A stretch of DNA of 64,000 nucleotides from Ustilago trichophora (Eukaryota > Basidiomycota > Ustilaginomycetes > Ustilaginales > Ustilaginaceae), in contig OOIN01000031.1 of assembly GCA_900323505.1 (NCBI GenBank), positions 496,001-560,000 on the forward strand, in the 5' to 3' direction. Below, one piece after another: positions 16,397 through 26,363 of this stretch; within the stretch, counting starts at the first letter, position 1, and each line of letters opens with the position of its first letter. Under the pieces are notes generated by a model that did no database searches, was not told where the DNA came from, and saw nothing but the letters and a program-made list of their open reading frames with translations. Made by a program: the position numbers and the translations under genes.

Positions 16397-19114
16397 TCAG
16401 GAGCTTCGCACAGCTGGAATGTCGACGCTTTCCGTCCCAAACATGGCAGGATCCTCACCATCGTCGTCGTCGTCATTGTCCAAGCCTCCTTCAAAGTCGT
16501 CCGACTGAAGCACTGCATCTGCCTCACGCAAAATTTGAGAGATGGTTCGTTCGTGACGCGACATGGCAGCTCCTGATTTGCTGGTTCCTGTGGTCTTGTC
16601 ATTGGTTGTCTCCTTATCCTTGTCCTTATCCTTGTCCTTATCTCTTCCGAGACCAAAACCACGAAGACCTTTCTTCTTCTTTGTCTCTGGCGACGTTGAA
16701 AAGTCTGAGCTGGACGAATGAGGCAGTGGTGGTGGCGGCGAGGTTGCGGGATCAATCGGTCTCGAAACATCAATGGCTCGCCTGGAAGACGACATCGAGG
16801 AAGATGACACTTGACGCGAGAACGATGACGACGACTGACCTGTCGCACCAACACCGAGGCGCAACGGACTATTGGTCTCTTCCTTTTTCGCCTCTCCACC
16901 AAGTGGACTACGCAACGGTGATGTGGCGGTCGCAGAAGCTTTCGTCGACTTGGCAGGGCTGCTGATATTGAGGCTGCTCGAAAGACTGCTGCTAGTCGCA
17001 AAGTCAGCAGTTTCAGCCTTATCGAGTGGTGACGACGATGACTCCTTCGCGCTCGGAATGGCCGACTTGCGATCTTCAAAACGTGAGGCGATCATGGCTG
17101 CTTGCGCCAGTTCCAGCTCGAGATCGTCGTCGACAGCTGCTGGCTCTTTCTTCGCTACCGCTGCTGCTGCTGCTGCTGCTGCTGATTCGCTTTCAGCCTT
17201 GATCGGATCTTCTGTGACCTCTTTTGTTGGTGTTCGGTCTTCGTCGATCTCAGGTCGAGGGACGCTACTGCTGAGTTCAGCATAGGTCGACTCTTGCTTG
17301 GCGACGTCATTGGTCGTCGGCGGCACCGAAATTATTGATGAGTCTGGCTCAGCTACCGCTGACGAGCCGGCTTCCGGAGCAGTCGAAAGCAATACTGGCT
17401 CGCTTTCTGCAGCCTTGACGAGAGTAGCAGGCTCGACTTCTTCCAGCACTAGACTCTTGGTGGAACTGGATGATGCAATTGGCTCGATTTGCTGGAGACC
17501 AGCCTCTTGAGCATCCGACGAAATGATTGCCGTCGCCTCTGATTGCTCCTCGGCCGCTTCATCTATATCGGCTTTCTCAGTCTTGGCCAGCTTATCGTGG
17601 GGGCTTGAGGCTGCAGGTGCTTCGACTTGCTCTTCTCCCACTTTCGTCTCTGCGGCATCATCCTCTACTGCATCGACTTTCGAATTGTGAGATGCAGCAG
17701 CAGTCTCCAAGCCCTTCTGGGCGACGGTCTCGCTTTCCACAGTGTCAGTTGACCTGACCGCTGTGTCGCTCGTCTTGTCAGGCTCGCTCGGAGCGACAGC
17801 AACTTGATCCGCGATCTTCAAGACTGATTCGCCCTCTTCAGGCTCTGCTTGCTTGGTGACTTGGGTCTTGCTCGACTCGTCATCTTTCGCATCAGGCTCT
17901 TCCGACGTTGCCTCTGTAATCGTGGATACTTGCATTGACAGAGCCGATGTGCGGCCTGATCCGGTCAAAGTGTCAGTTGACCCATCGTCGGCTGTTGATC
18001 CGATCTGTGACGCTGGTTGAAGTGCTGCTAGTTTTAGGCTGTCATTGCTGAGACTGGCACGAGCTGAGCCGTGACCTCTCTCTTTCGCCCTGAGCGCCAG
18101 TTCTCTCGCCACCGCCTCGTCTCTGGCCTTGTCCGCTATCGAAGTTGATCGATGAACACGATCACCACCCAGACGAAGCCCTTGCGGGATCGCGCCCTGC
18201 TCCAGGAACTGGTCCACCTCGTCGTCACCAATGTCGACATTGCTGAGTCCTAGCGATGCAAACAGGTCGTCAATGTTGTCCTCGCTGACAATGTGCTTCA
18301 TCCGACTCTCCTCCATAGCATCATCCAGGTTCTTTCCTTGCGATACAGCATCACGCAACAACGCCCCAGACGTCTTTCGATTCGATGTGAGTGCAGCAGC
18401 CTCGGCCGCGAGAGCCCGAGTTGATCTCTGAGTGGCCGAATACCGTGCCATTGGTGAAGCACGCGTGGCCGAGCTAGCTGATGGACTCGGTGAGCCAGAC
18501 GGCATTCTCTGATGCGAGGTGGTGGGACCCATCTTAGCCAGACGCAGAGGCTTGATAGCCGCCTCCGTGGACGGCACGTACTTCTTCTCGGATGACGACG
18601 AAGATAGCTCGGATGGTAGCTTGCCGATGTCCGCGAGCAGCGCATCAACATCAGCATCGTTCAGCTCGTCTTCCTTGATATTGAGCGAGGAAATGAATTG
18701 GTCTGCATCGGGTTCCTTCCAGCGTCCAGCGCCTTCAGAGGCGTAGGGAAGTGTTGGGTATAAGCTGGGATCCTTGGAGCTGATTGCAGATTGCGCAGGG
18801 TGAGGGGCTGTGGGAGTGGAGGATGCAGCCGCTGGCGTGACGCCGAGAAAGAGCTCGAGCTCGCCAAATTCGACGGCCTCTTCAAAGTCGTCGTACGACC
18901 CTACCCACTCGTTGTTGACGAGGATACCTGGAAGTTGCGGATCCTTTGCTTTGCGTCGCCATCTGCTCTTGGCATCGTCGTCCGAAGCGAGATCATGGTA
19001 TACGTAGGGTATCTTCTTGATGGCCAGCACCGAGGTGAAGCGCTCATGACGCGTGCGTACCTTGACGTTGGAGAGGATCGAGGTACTGAAGAGCTCCACG
19101 GTGGACCCCGCCAT
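16397..19114 (-). CDS. SH3BGR-domain (thioredoxin-fold) protein with long disordered tail
   Basis: Intronless, 905 residues. Residues about 5-95 have the SH3BGR/glutaredoxin-like pattern: VELFSTSILSNVKVRTRHER, then IPYVYHDLASDDDAKSRWRR, LPGILVNNEWVGSYDDFEEA and LELFLGV. The active-site CxxC of true glutaredoxins is absent, as in animal SH3BGR proteins, so a binding rather than redox role is likely. The remaining 800 residues are Ser/Ala/Glu/Asp-rich with poly-Ala (about 640-650) and a KDKDKDKDKDK run near 855; they look disordered. A short block (about 225-300, including IDDLFASLGLSNVDIGDDEVDQ) looks more ordered. The start is the ATG at 19114, directly before the fold. Function unknown. Confidence 0.8.
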   Translation of the reverse strand: MAGSTVELFSTSILSNVKVRTRHERFTSVLAIKKIPYVYHDLASDDDAKSRWRRKAKDPQLPGILVNNEWVGSYDDFEEAVEFGELELFLGVTPAAASSTPTAPHPAQSAISSKDPSLYPTLPYASEGAGRWKEPDADQFISSLNIKEDELNDADVDALLADIGKLPSELSSSSSEKKYVPSTEAAIKPLRLAKMGPTTSHQRMPSGSPSPSASSATRASPMARYSATQRSTRALAAEAAALTSNRKTSGALLRDAVSQGKNLDDAMEESRMKHIVSEDNIDDLFASLGLSNVDIGDDEVDQFLEQGAIPQGLRLGGDRVHRSTSIADKARDEAVARELALRAKERGHGSARASLSNDSLKLAALQPASQIGSTADDGSTDTLTGSGRTSALSMQVSTITEATSEEPDAKDDESSKTQVTKQAEPEEGESVLKIADQVAVAPSEPDKTSDTAVRSTDTVESETVAQKGLETAAASHNSKVDAVEDDAAETKVGEEQVEAPAASSPHDKLAKTEKADIDEAAEEQSEATAIISSDAQEAGLQQIEPIASSSSTKSLVLEEVEPATLVKAAESEPVLLSTAPEAGSSAVAEPDSSIISVPPTTNDVAKQESTYAELSSSVPRPEIDEDRTPTKEVTEDPIKAESESAAAAAAAAVAKKEPAAVDDDLELELAQAAMIASRFEDRKSAIPSAKESSSSPLDKAETADFATSSSLSSSLNISSPAKSTKASATATSPLRSPLGGEAKKEETNSPLRLGVGATGQSSSSFSRQVSSSSMSSSRRAIDVSRPIDPATSPPPPLPHSSSSDFSTSPETKKKKGLRGFGLGRDKDKDKDKDKETTNDKTTGTSKSGAAMSRHERTISQILREADAVLQSDDFEGGLDNDDDDDGEDPAMFGTESVDIPAVRSS

Positions 19115-19961
19115 CGTGACGTCTTCCAGAATCTTGTACTGCCGGTGAGCTCTGACACTATCCTGGCGCCTAGAGGTGCGTTGATGAGAATGGCCGTCGA
19201 GATTGAAGGAGCCTGCTGTATGTCCAATTCACACAGCATACACGCAAGCTTCCCGTGCAGGGGCATGGTCCTACCATGAGTCCTTTTCTCAGCGTGGGCA
19301 GGGCCGTGCGTAACACGAATGCGTGTGCAGCAGGCACATTTTCGTAGTTCTCCACACACACACACACACGCAACACCCAGCCAGACCCTTTCGGGAAGCT
19401 CTCACTCGGGACTCGACATTCTCGGACGACAGGAACACGCGACTCGGAACCGATTCAGAGTGTCGGCTTTAGAAGGAATGGATCGGGACTCTCAGGCTCC
19501 ACGGGAAGCTCGAAGAGTTGCGAGTCGGACCGCCCGCATTTGAAATCAATCGCGAGAAATGTAGCCTCAAACCGGCAGCACAGCGCAGTCCGATTACCAA
19601 TCCAAGCCTCGACCCAAAAGCGGCGCTTGTTTCGATTTCTATTTGGATTGGGAAAAATGGACTCAATCGAATTCAATCTCCCTAGCAACTCGTACTCCAC
19701 CTGTAAGTCAGTTCAACCCAAACTTGAAATTGCTAAGGTCCAACCTGCAAGATGAATTCGAATCATTTCATTCAATTTTATTGCTTTGGTACGCAGTGAC
19801 GCGCCGCAAGACTTCAACTGTGACTGGAATTTCAACCTTGATTTGATGTGAAATCCAAGTCCAATTCGAGATCGTCGAGAGAGGGGGAGAGAGAGAGAGA
19901 GAGAGAGAGAAGAAGAAGGGCGTGCACACCGCGAACACCCTGAGCGAGCGACAACAGATTC

Positions 19962-20005
<44 letters not shown>

Positions 20006-20158
20006 GCGGTCATCTCGCGATTTTCTTCTTGCGATTGAGTTTGCTATCTCTGCCGTCCCTCCACGCTGCAGAATCCTTCGTTAACATCACCTATCACCAC
20101 TACCATCACCTCTATCATCCGTCATCACCTTTCGCCTTTTGCGTCAGCACACATCACA
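19115..20158. promoter_or_regulatory. Divergent promoter region of the SH3BGR-like gene and COX5
   Basis: About 1 kb between outward start codons. A (CA)n run lies at about 19353-19369 and two (GA)n runs at about 19887-19911 and 19969-20000. The GA runs lie 160-270 bases before the COX5 ATG and probably in its promoter or leader. No ORF here looks coding. Confidence 0.5.
19969..20000 (+). repeat. (GA)n microsatellite upstream of COX5
   Basis: An uninterrupted GA run of 32 bases; a second, slightly shorter one lies at about 19887-19911. Such tracts near starts are common in this window's leaders. Confidence 0.9.
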
Positions 20159-21116
20159 ATGATCGGCCAGAACGTTGCTCGCGCCTCCCGAAGCGGCCTC
20201 CGCGCCGCCACCCTCCTTGGCCGACGAACCATGGTCACCCAGGAAGAGCGATGGACTCTCGAGACCGCCCGCAACGCTGGCTCCTTCATCGAGGGCCCCA
20301 ACAAGGTCCAGCTCAGCCACGTCGTCCCCAACATTGAGGCCAGCTGGAAGACCCTCTCCAAGGAGGAGCAGTATGGTATTTTCCGTCAGTTGGAAGAGCT
20401 CCAGAGGAAGGACTGGAAGGAGCTCAGCGTCGATGAGAAGAAGGCTGGTAAGTATCAGGCAGCACAGCACACAACCATTCCTCTCTCTTGTCGCCAGCCG
20501 CAGCACAACTTGCAGATTACTACATGGATCCACGGGAGATCGATCCGAAGGGTGCTGGTACACAGACATCACCAGCGGCGAGGCGCTTTCCACTACCTCA
20601 ACACGCCTATCTTCGCCGTATCTTCATCCTCCGCGAATCCATGATCGACACCCGCAGTCCAGACTCTGCCTGGCTACCGCACATCCGTTTAGGTACCGAC
20701 CAACGAACACGTCGCTGACCATCCTGCCACTTTGCATTGCACTACATCTACAGCTTACTTTGTTTCGTTCGGTCCCCACGGTCCCCGCAAGCCCATCACT
20801 GCCTCCGGCCAGGGCGCCAAGACCTTTGCCGGTGTCGTTGCCGCTCTCGGTGTCACCACTGGTGTCTACTACCTCATGCGCTCCAACGGTAAGTTTGTCC
20901 GCCTTTCCGTCACATCAACCCTGTGGCGCAAATACTCATTCTACATCCTTTCCATCCGTTACCCTCTTACCAATAACAGGTGGCGCCCCCGTCAAGACCA
21001 TGACCAAGGAGTGGCAAGAGGCCTCCAACGAGATCGCCCTCGAACAGAAGCAAAACCCCATCACTGGTATCGCCAGCGAAAACTACAAGGGCCCGGGCCA
21101 CGTTCAGTCCGCATAG
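20159..21116 (+). CDS. COX5: Cytochrome c oxidase subunit IV (yeast COX5 type)
   Basis: Nuclear-encoded subunit of respiratory complex IV in the inner mitochondrial membrane. Three exons, 20159-20447, 20754-20888 and 20980-21116, with GTAAGT donors and CAG acceptors, give 186 residues. An Arg/Ala-rich presequence (about 1-25) is followed by the matrix part with RWTLETARNAGSFIEG and YGIFRQLEELQRKDWKELS, then the exon 2 motif YFVSFGPHGPRKP, one membrane helix (FAGVVAALGVTTGVYYL) and an intermembrane-space tail (MTKEWQEASNEIALEQKQNP). The splice joins restore KKAAYFV and SNGGAPV. The start is the ATG at 20159, giving a normal presequence. It converges on the HAD gene (261 bases between stops). 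Confidence 0.92.
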
Positions 21117-21377
21117 GTCTGATGCCCCAACTCTGTCACATACGCCAAAATATCATTTCTTGTTCAAACACACACACATACATCTCTCTCTCTCTCCCTA
21201 TCTTGTCTCACATGCGCCGTCTTTTGCAGGGAGGAAAGACAATCTAGATCGATTTTGCAAAGCATCCGTTACCGCGCTCGCCCGCCCGTACGCACACAAC
21301 ATAGTGCACGACACACAGCACACTGTCTCGTTTCGAACGCCAGGATCAGGATTAGGTCTAAACAAACTTTTGCGTAT

Positions 21378-22917
21378 CACAGCATAGCATCGTCACAGCT
21401 TGGAGGAGGGCTTGGGAGCATCATCCAGCAAATGGACGCCCGTCAGCTTGCTCAGCTGCGCAAGCGCTGGGGTCGAGTCGCTCGAGTCCACGCCTTTTGC
21501 GCCCGTGGAAGCCCAGAGCACACGGATGCATCGCATAAATCCGGATTCAGGTCAGCTCTTTGGATCGTTTGTCGAGATGTCGTTCATGGAGGTGCCAGCG
21601 CTCGAGCGTAGCAATTGCGATGGGATATGGTTCAATGGAGGTAGGGGAAGGGGACTTACGGATGGTGGTGATGCCGAGCTTCTGCGCAGACTTGAGATTC
21701 GGTCCGATATCGTCCAGAAAGACCACATCAGATGCTTGCACTTTGAGCAGGTCCAGTGCGTGCTTGTAGAATTCCGGGTCGGGTTTCCTGTTGTCCACGC
21801 CCATGAGAAGAATCGTCAGCGTCCACTTTGTCTCTCCAGGTTCCGAATCAGGGTCGTAAACGGAACGTACCTCTTGCCAACGACAGCGCTTTCGATGTAA
21901 AAATCAAACATCTTGCGCAGCTCATAGTGAGACTGACCCAGACCGAGGTGCTCCAGCTCTTCCTCAAGCGAAGGCGCTTTCAAGGCAGACCCTTGGGCGT
22001 CACTGGGCACCTCGGTAGGGGGAGCAAAGTTGTTGGTCAATGCGGCGATCGTAAACTTGCCAGATGCTGGTTTTTGAGACAAAGGACGGTGGCGAGTTAG
22101 CGCTGCTCGCATTGAAGCTTCGCATGAAAGCTTTGTCCTGATGTCCAGCTCGTACATGCTCACCTTTCAGCCGCGTGATGGCGGTACGCATCTTTGGATC
22201 GACCTGACTCGAAAATCGCATCATCTGACCGAAGAGCTGTGACCGGCATAAAGGAACCGGAGTCAATTTTCACCGTCAGGGTGTAGAGCAGCCGAAGTGG
22301 AGGATTAAATGCTTACTTCTCGTCCGTCAACGTGGAGCTTGGTTGGAAGCTTTGGAACCTCTGTACCAGTGGCCACCAACCAAAGAGGAAACAATCAGTG
22401 TCCGGCTCGTTGTATGTGCTCTTTGCCGGGCTGCGGAATGTTGGAAAGCATACCATGACCTCGACTCTTGCAGAATTTAGTGTACGCCTCGTTGTTCTTC
22501 TCGACATTGCTCAGCTCCTCTCCGAAGCGACGATAGAAGGTGTATAGATCCATCTCGCTTCGTTCGAATTTCTATCACCGTTTTCGGGAGCATCAGATCG
22601 TGCACCCCAGTCATAGAGTGTCAATTGGCTGCACACAGTCCGTTTGTGGACCAGGCACATGCGACGCTGTGCAACTCACCTGAAACGCTCCGCCGTGACC
22701 TTGGGCTGTGATGGCCACGTTCAAGTACTGAAATGGGAGGCCATGTTCTTTCTCATACCTTCAAATCCATCCAGCTGGCTGTCAGTAGCGCTCTGAGCGT
22801 CATCATGTCAATGCAGGAGCATCTCCCTGTGAAGGTGTCGACTTACTTGTTGATCGCAAACAGCGGGCTGCCCACCACAACTCCGCCAATGTCAAAGATG
22901 ACTGCTTTGAATGTCAT
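21378..22917 (-). CDS. HAD-superfamily protein (ACAD10/epoxide-hydrolase N-domain type)
   Basis: Eight exons read leftward: 22847-22917, 22680-22758, 22454-22571, 22317-22360, 22164-22236, 21871-22066, 21660-21787 and 21378-21493. All junctions are GT-AG and phases match, giving 274 residues. Motif I is AVIFDIGGVVVGSPL (D9), motif II ALTNN, the motif III lysine is in RKPDPEFY, and motif IV is VVFLDDIGPNLKSA. The second Asp of the usual DxD is Gly, as in the ACAD10/soluble epoxide hydrolase N-terminal branch, so phosphatase activity is uncertain. The insert between motifs I and II is a helical cap (YEKEHGLPFQYLN.., YRRFGEEL). Exon joins are my own reading; the last exon is the least sure. No neighbour suggests a pathway. 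Confidence 0.8.
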
Positions 22918-23950
22918 CCTATTTGCTGTTAATAGCTTGTCCGTTGTTCGGATGAGATGTCAGGATGCTGGATGTTCTCTGAAGCTGTTGCGAGATGGCT
23001 GGGACATGTGCTCAAAGGTATGGGGATGTTGGTAGCTGCACACCGGACGAAATCCGGTTTAGAGTCTCCATGCCGGAAGTCGGGTAAATGAAAACGCCGA
23101 GCCACTTCTCTTTGCGCGTTGCCCCAAGTCAAATTTCCAAGCAAGCGATAAGTTGCTTTGTGTCATCGCTTCTGACCCCACACAACACTTTACATCGCAG
23201 TGCTCCTCTGCGCTTACGATGCTTGGCATTAACAGCTACAAGAATGACTACCTAGGATCATGTCTGGAAGCGCTCGTGAACTTGATTTGGCCAGTAACCT
23301 GTCAGCGAAGGCTTGACAACAGGCCTTCTTGTGAAGTACAGGCTGGCAAAATGCGCGATACGCGGTCAAGATGGTCGAAACCCGCTCTTCGCGCTGATTT
23401 TGAAAATTCTCGAGATCGCACGACTGATCGTGGTCTGAGAAAGGTCCAAAGCGTGAATCATCTTGCTAGGGCCGAATTTTACAAGTCAGTGTGTACAACG
23501 CAAGCAGATTTGCGATGGTCAATGTTATGACTGCAATTTTATCCTTCTTCGAAACAACAAAACATAAAAGTCACCCTTCGAAGCCCTCTCCGTAGCCATC
23601 GAGGGTCACTTCAAACCGTTCGATGCACTGGCTTCCACTAAAAGCGTCTTACAGTGTTGCGCGCGAGACGCAAAAAGGATGTGCTGTTTCGTTCAATTGA
23701 ACATAACGTCAGGTCAACCCTGATGGCATTGTAAGAAAGAAATAAGTTATTCGACGTGCTGACCAAAGAACAGGTCCAAAAAACTTGTGAGGTCTCTGAA
23801 AGAGGGACAACTTACATTCGCGGACCCACCCGAGCACCTGAACCCGATCAGTTGGGTGCTCAAGAGATCACGGACGGTTGCCTGCGTGGTTGCTTGGAAA
23901 GCTTCGCAGACGCAATTTTGCCTTCTTACGACATGGGTTTCATGTATTTG
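22918..23950. other. Gene-free start of the accessory block
   Basis: Upstream side of the HAD gene, running into repeats. I see no coding region longer than chance and no RNA gene. A piece at about 23573-23620 (CCCTTCGAAGCCCTC) resembles the GAAGCC-type repeats further right and may be a remnant. Confidence 0.45.
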
Positions 23951-24120
23951 ATTCTGAATGAACGAAAAATCCGTCGCGAAGCCCTCGAAGCCAACCCGGG
24001 TGGCTACAGTGGGAAGCCAGCCAATCGGGGGTGGCTTTGAGGGTGGCATCGTTGTGAAGCCACCCGGGATGGCACAGGGGGTGGCTTCAGGTTGGCAGTT
24101 TCTTTTTCCTTTGGGATAAC
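23951..24120. repeat. Fold-back repeat copy A (GAAGCCACC type)
   Basis: Left part runs AACGAAAAATCCGTCGCGAA then GCC units; right part, read in reverse, has AAAGGAAAAAGAAACTGCC followed by TGAAGCCACC. The interior alternates GAAGCC(A/C)CC and GGGTGGCTTC, so it can fold on itself. Outer ends are diverged and no target duplication is clear. Confidence 0.5.
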
Positions 24121-24349
24121 TTATCAGTGTGGTTTCATGGCGGTTTTCCTGTTTGAGGGTGTGATTTGCGAAACCATTCAAGATTGGTTTGCGTAAGTAT
24201 TCCATAAAAGAGACAGACCAATTAAATTATCGGGCCTTCGTCTGTATTTTTTTGCAAAAAGGTCTTGGCTTTTGTCGAAATTTCGTAAATTATGCACGAA
24301 ACAGCTATTGAGATGCCTGAACTTTAACGCCTCCTGACTTAACTAAATC

Positions 24350-24570
24350 ATGAATGATATCTCAAAAGAAGCATCAGGGGAACATCCTTCACGAAGCCAT
24401 ATTTGAAGCCACCTCCGATTTTGCTGGCTTCGAGATGGCTTCTTGCTGTAGCCACCCACCGAAGCCACCCGGGGTGGCTACTTTGCGAAGCCAGCCAGAT
24501 CGGGGGTGGCTTCAAGGGTGGCTTCGAGGGTGGCTTCATGACGGATTTTGCCTTTTTTTAGGCTATGAAT
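24350..24570. repeat. Fold-back repeat copy B (GAAGCCACC type)
   Basis: The right end, read in reverse, is ATTCATAGCCTAAAAAAAGG then CAAAATCCGTCATGAAGCC, the family signature. The left end (from about 24350) keeps only traces of the A-tract but has CACGAAGCC and TTGAAGCCACC. The interior holds at least eight GAAGCC/GGCTTC units in opposed orientation around ACCCGGGGTGG. Confidence 0.6.
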
Positions 24571-24813
24571 CTTTAAGATAATCCATTAATTGGCCTTAAA
24601 GAGTACACCGTTAATGGGCCTGACCCCTTCATGGGCCAGTCACGTCATGACTTTGCTAAATAAATAAAAAAAATGACACAGAACTTAAGCTTTTTTGCCG
24701 AACTGAAGTTGAACATTTTTGCACCAGTCAGAAGACAAGATCGTCGATGGGACCGCTTTCCTGCAATTCTAAGAAAACACCTTTGCCCTCTGAAGTGCAA
24801 AATCGCAGTTCAA

Positions 24814-24897
24814 ATCATATCGTAAAAAAAAGAAAAATCCGTCATGAAGCCACACACCCGGGGTGGGTGGCTTCAAGGGGTGGCTTCATGACGGATC
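24814..24897. repeat. Fold-back repeat copy C (short hairpin)
   Basis: The left end is TCATATCGTAAAAAAAAG then AAAAATCCGTCATGAAGCC. The right end closes the hairpin with GGCTTCATGACGGAT but lacks the outer A-tract. Smallest copy with a clear end signature; it may be a deletion derivative. Confidence 0.6.
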
Positions 24898-24933
24898 CCC
24901 GCTCCCACCCCGATGCACATATCTCACGCTAGC

Positions 24934-25126
24934 ATTCATATCCTAAAAAAACAAAAAAGAAAAGTCGGAACCCGGAACCACCCGAGCAACCATCCTGGGT
25001 GGTTGCTCTCGAGGAGCCACCCCGCAAGCACCCCCGATCTAGGTGCTTGCTCTGGGTGGCTGCTCAGTGGAGCCGGTTGCGAGGGTGGCTCCGGGGTCCG
25101 ACTTTTCCTTTTTTTACGATATGAAT
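24934..25126. repeat. Fold-back repeat copy D (AGTCGGA subtype, both ends present)
   Basis: Both ends carry ATTCATATC(C/G)TAAAAAAA, a short A/G stretch, and AAAAGTCGGA(A/C)CCCGGA, then (A/G)CCACCC. Left end from 24934, right end to 25126. The interior has opposed GAGCAACC/GGTTGCTC and GAGCCACC/GGTGGCTC units. Best example in this cluster of a complete element of about 190 bases. Confidence 0.7.
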
Positions 25127-25597
25127 CGTTCAAGTGGGACCTTTTGGGAGTTTTCTTAAACATGCTCATTCAGCATATCTGCATTTCTTCGAACAAAATG
25201 AAAATCCTGTTAATTATTCGTAATTAACCGTGTGTTGTGGGTGTGTAGTGTCCTAGGGCAAGTATCTTCTTGGAGTTGACAAGTCAATCTTGGAGATTTG
25301 GTAAGACTAGTTAGATTGGACAAGGGAAGGAAGCAGATTTTGCTTCCTTTGAGGAGTTCTATTACATGAGTGAGCTATCCTATTATCTTCCCTTTGCTCT
25401 GCTCCCTGTAGCAGTGGGGAAGTGCCTCTTCTATCAAGCCATGCCTTGTATTCCTCCTTCCTGTTTGGCTGTATTCTAATTCTTCCTGGAGAAAAGTTTT
25501 GTCTTTGTTCTTCTCCCAGGATATCTCTGGGATACCCAGGAGAATTTGACCACATGGATTGGGAGATCTAACCTAGATTGCAAATATCTTCTAACAA

Positions 25598-25660
25598 ATC
25601 CCATCACAAAGCCATCTTTGAGGCCACCCTGGGTGGCTTTGTGACGGATTTTTTTTTTTA
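25598..25660. repeat. Fold-back repeat copy E (mutated)
   Basis: Short hairpin CATCACAAAGCC ... GGCTTTGTGACGGAT followed by a T-tract (A-tract in reverse). Compared with the family start TCCGTCACGAAGCC, the left arm reads TCCCATCACAAAGCC-like, with CG positions changed to CA. The only CpG of the surrounding block is in its right arm. Confidence 0.55.
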
Positions 25661-25701
25661 GTTCAGGATGTCAATCATATCAAGAAAAGTGAGAACTTGC
25701 A

Positions 25702-25737
25702 CAGGAATCACCCCAGGTGGGTGCTCTGAGCAACCAC
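25702..25737 (+). repeat. 36-base direct repeat, unit 1
   Basis: Begins CAGGAATCACCCC and ends TGAGCAACCAC. It matches a second unit at 26328-26363 (CAGGAACCACCCT ... TGAGCAACCAC) except at a few positions, mostly transitions. The sequence resembles the interior of repeat copy D, so both may be remnants of that subtype flanking the inverted repeat. Confidence 0.6.
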
Positions 25738-26327
25738 ATGGCAGAAGGTATTGATGATCTAGGTCAGAGCTCCTGATCTCAATGGTCAACTTCTCCTGGG
25801 TATCATGGAGAGGTCCAGGGAAAAAGAATGAGTAGACAAAACCTTGCTCCTGGATGAATCAGAATACAACCAATCAGGAGTGGTGGATCTTACATTGAGG
25901 TAGCACAGGTTCTCCAGGGCCCATCTTGTGCAATGCCTCTGCAGCCATCTGGTCCCTGATAGCTTTCCACCCAAACAAGGAGCCCTCTTTGCAGGATTCC
26001 TTGTTGCATTTGTTACTTGGTTAGCTCACCTGGGCCAACAGAGTTGTTTGCACACCTTGAACAAACCTCTTGTGTTCTCCACTGTACTTCACAACCTAAC
26101 CATACCCTAGTTTGCATTGTCCTGACACTGGTCACCTGCAGACATTCTCCACAGTGGTCTTGCAAGATCTCATGGTTTTCACAATGGTAGTGTGGCTCAC
26201 TCATGTAAACAGAACTCCTAGAAGGAAGCAAGGTCTGCTTGTTTTCCTTGTCCAGTCTAAATGATCTCAGATGCCTGCTCTAGGCTACCACATGTCCAAG
26301 CCACTTGACTAGTCACACATTGTCTAA

Positions 26328-26363
26328 CAGGAACCACCCTGGATGGGTGCTTTGAGCAACCAC
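26328..26363 (+). repeat. 36-base direct repeat, unit 2
   Basis: Partner of the unit at 25702-25737. The pair brackets the right arm of the long inverted repeat. Confidence 0.6.

Larger units (their letters stand above)
25307..26264. repeat. Diverged long inverted repeat inside the CpG-depleted block
   Basis: Left arm 25307-25551, read in reverse, aligns with the right arm 25784-26264 read forward. Matching anchors are TTCTCCTGGGTATC, GACAAAACCTT-like, GAATACA(G/A)CCAA, CTCACTCATGTAA, AGAACTCCT and CTTGTCCA(A/G)TCTAA, in the same order. The right arm has about 240 more bases in its middle. This suggests two copies of one element in opposite orientation, or a fold-back element. Confidence 0.65.

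Noticed and set aside
23747..24205. 152-codon reverse ORF in the accessory block
   Set aside because: Its middle is translation of the GAAGCCACC repeats; no independent coding evidence.
25231..25596. Possible solo LTR starting TGTGTTGTGG and ending TCTAACA
   Set aside because: No matching target duplication and no retrotransposon coding remnant; the inverted-repeat reading explains most of this stretch better.
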